A stretch of DNA of 64,000 nucleotides, from NCBI GenBank assembly GCA_013397695.1, contig VYZI01000085.1, positions 1,933,042 to 1,997,041 of the forward strand, read 5' to 3'. A program made the position numbers and the translations under genes. Of this stretch, positions 63,965 to 64,000 are shown in pieces. Numbering within the stretch: the first letter of the stretch is position 1; each line of letters begins with the position of its first letter. The notes under the pieces were generated by a model. That model saw only the letters and a program-made list of their open reading frames with translations, was not told the origin of the DNA and did no database searches. The DNA comes from Centropus unirufus (Eukaryota > Chordata > Aves > Cuculiformes > Centropidae).

Positions 63965-63972
63965 GTTGCCTC
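63956..63972. promoter_or_regulatory. YY1-like site over the start codon
   Basis: On the plus strand GCCATGTTG contains CCATGTT, which fits the YY1 core CCATNTT. On the transcript strand the same bases read CAACATGGCCGC, so the PEPD ATG forms the core of the site. YY1 sites just downstream of transcription starts are common in TATA-less housekeeping promoters. This is a motif match only. Confidence 0.4.
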
Positions 63973-63985
63973 GCCGGCCTTGGCC

Positions 63986-63997
63986 CGTCACGTGACG
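63986..63997. promoter_or_regulatory. Palindromic E-box, CLEAR/USF-type (GTCACGTGAC)
   Basis: The sequence CGTCACGTGACG is a perfect 12-base palindrome 22-33 bases upstream of the PEPD ATG. Its core, GTCACGTGAC at 63987-63996, matches the CLEAR consensus bound by TFEB/TFE3/MITF and is also a strong USF1/USF2 site. The outer CGTCA/TGACG arms resemble CREB/ATF half-sites. Its position in a CpG island next to the first exon makes a working site plausible. Which factor binds is inference. Confidence 0.6.
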
Positions 63998-64000
63998 GCG

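Larger units (their letters stand above)
63640..64000. promoter_or_regulatory. CpG island at the PEPD promoter and first exon
   Basis: From about 63640 to the right edge the sequence becomes very GC-rich and dense in CG dinucleotides, unlike the AT-leaning introns. The PEPD start codon lies inside it. This is the usual layout of a housekeeping CpG-island promoter, which fits a broadly expressed enzyme. No TATA box is visible in the 36 bases upstream of the ATG. The transcription start cannot be fixed because the window ends there. The left part of the GC-rich zone is intron 1. Confidence 0.85.

Overview
This is vertebrate nuclear DNA, most likely from a bird. It carries at least eleven recognisable CR1 retroposon fragments, several ending in the ATTCTATG-type octamer tail, and little other interspersed repeat. 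CR1 is also common in crocodilians and turtles, so 'bird' is an inference. The window holds one recognisable gene, PEPD (prolidase, Xaa-Pro dipeptidase), on the minus strand. It is spread over nine short exons separated by long introns. There are no bacterial or phage genes, operons, CRISPR arrays or RNA genes that I can support.

Layout, right to left in the direction of transcription: a CpG island with the start codon at 63962-63964 occupies the right edge. The window ends only 36 bases upstream of the ATG, so most of the promoter is missing. Exon 1 (63948-63964), exon 2 (60749-60932) and exon 3 (59356-59483) lie close together. A 12.9 kb intron follows, then exons 4 (46366-46429), 5 (44302-44349), 6 (42664-42725), 7 (36719-36763), 8 (30002-30077) and 9 (28581-28627). 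All nine exons have GT donors and AG acceptors, their phases agree, and together they encode residues 1-223 plus two bases of codon 224. That is the N-terminal (creatinase-like) domain and the beginning of the catalytic domain. The human enzyme has about 493 residues, and its five metal ligands are encoded by exons that I do not find here.

Positions 1-28580 appear to be one very long, incomplete intron 9. It contains no PEPD exon that I can recognise, three CR1 copies, AT-rich blocks dense in TAATTA-type motifs, and a small CpG-dense patch near 1150-1290. The open reading frames in the introns look like chance or repeat-derived frames.

The points most worth following are: a 12-base palindrome containing GTCACGTGAC just upstream of the PEPD start; Ser at the position of human Cys158 while Cys58 is kept; CR1 pieces beside the exon 7 donor and inside the promoter CpG island; and AT-rich intronic blocks that may be conserved regulatory elements. 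I see no sign of a new multi-gene system.
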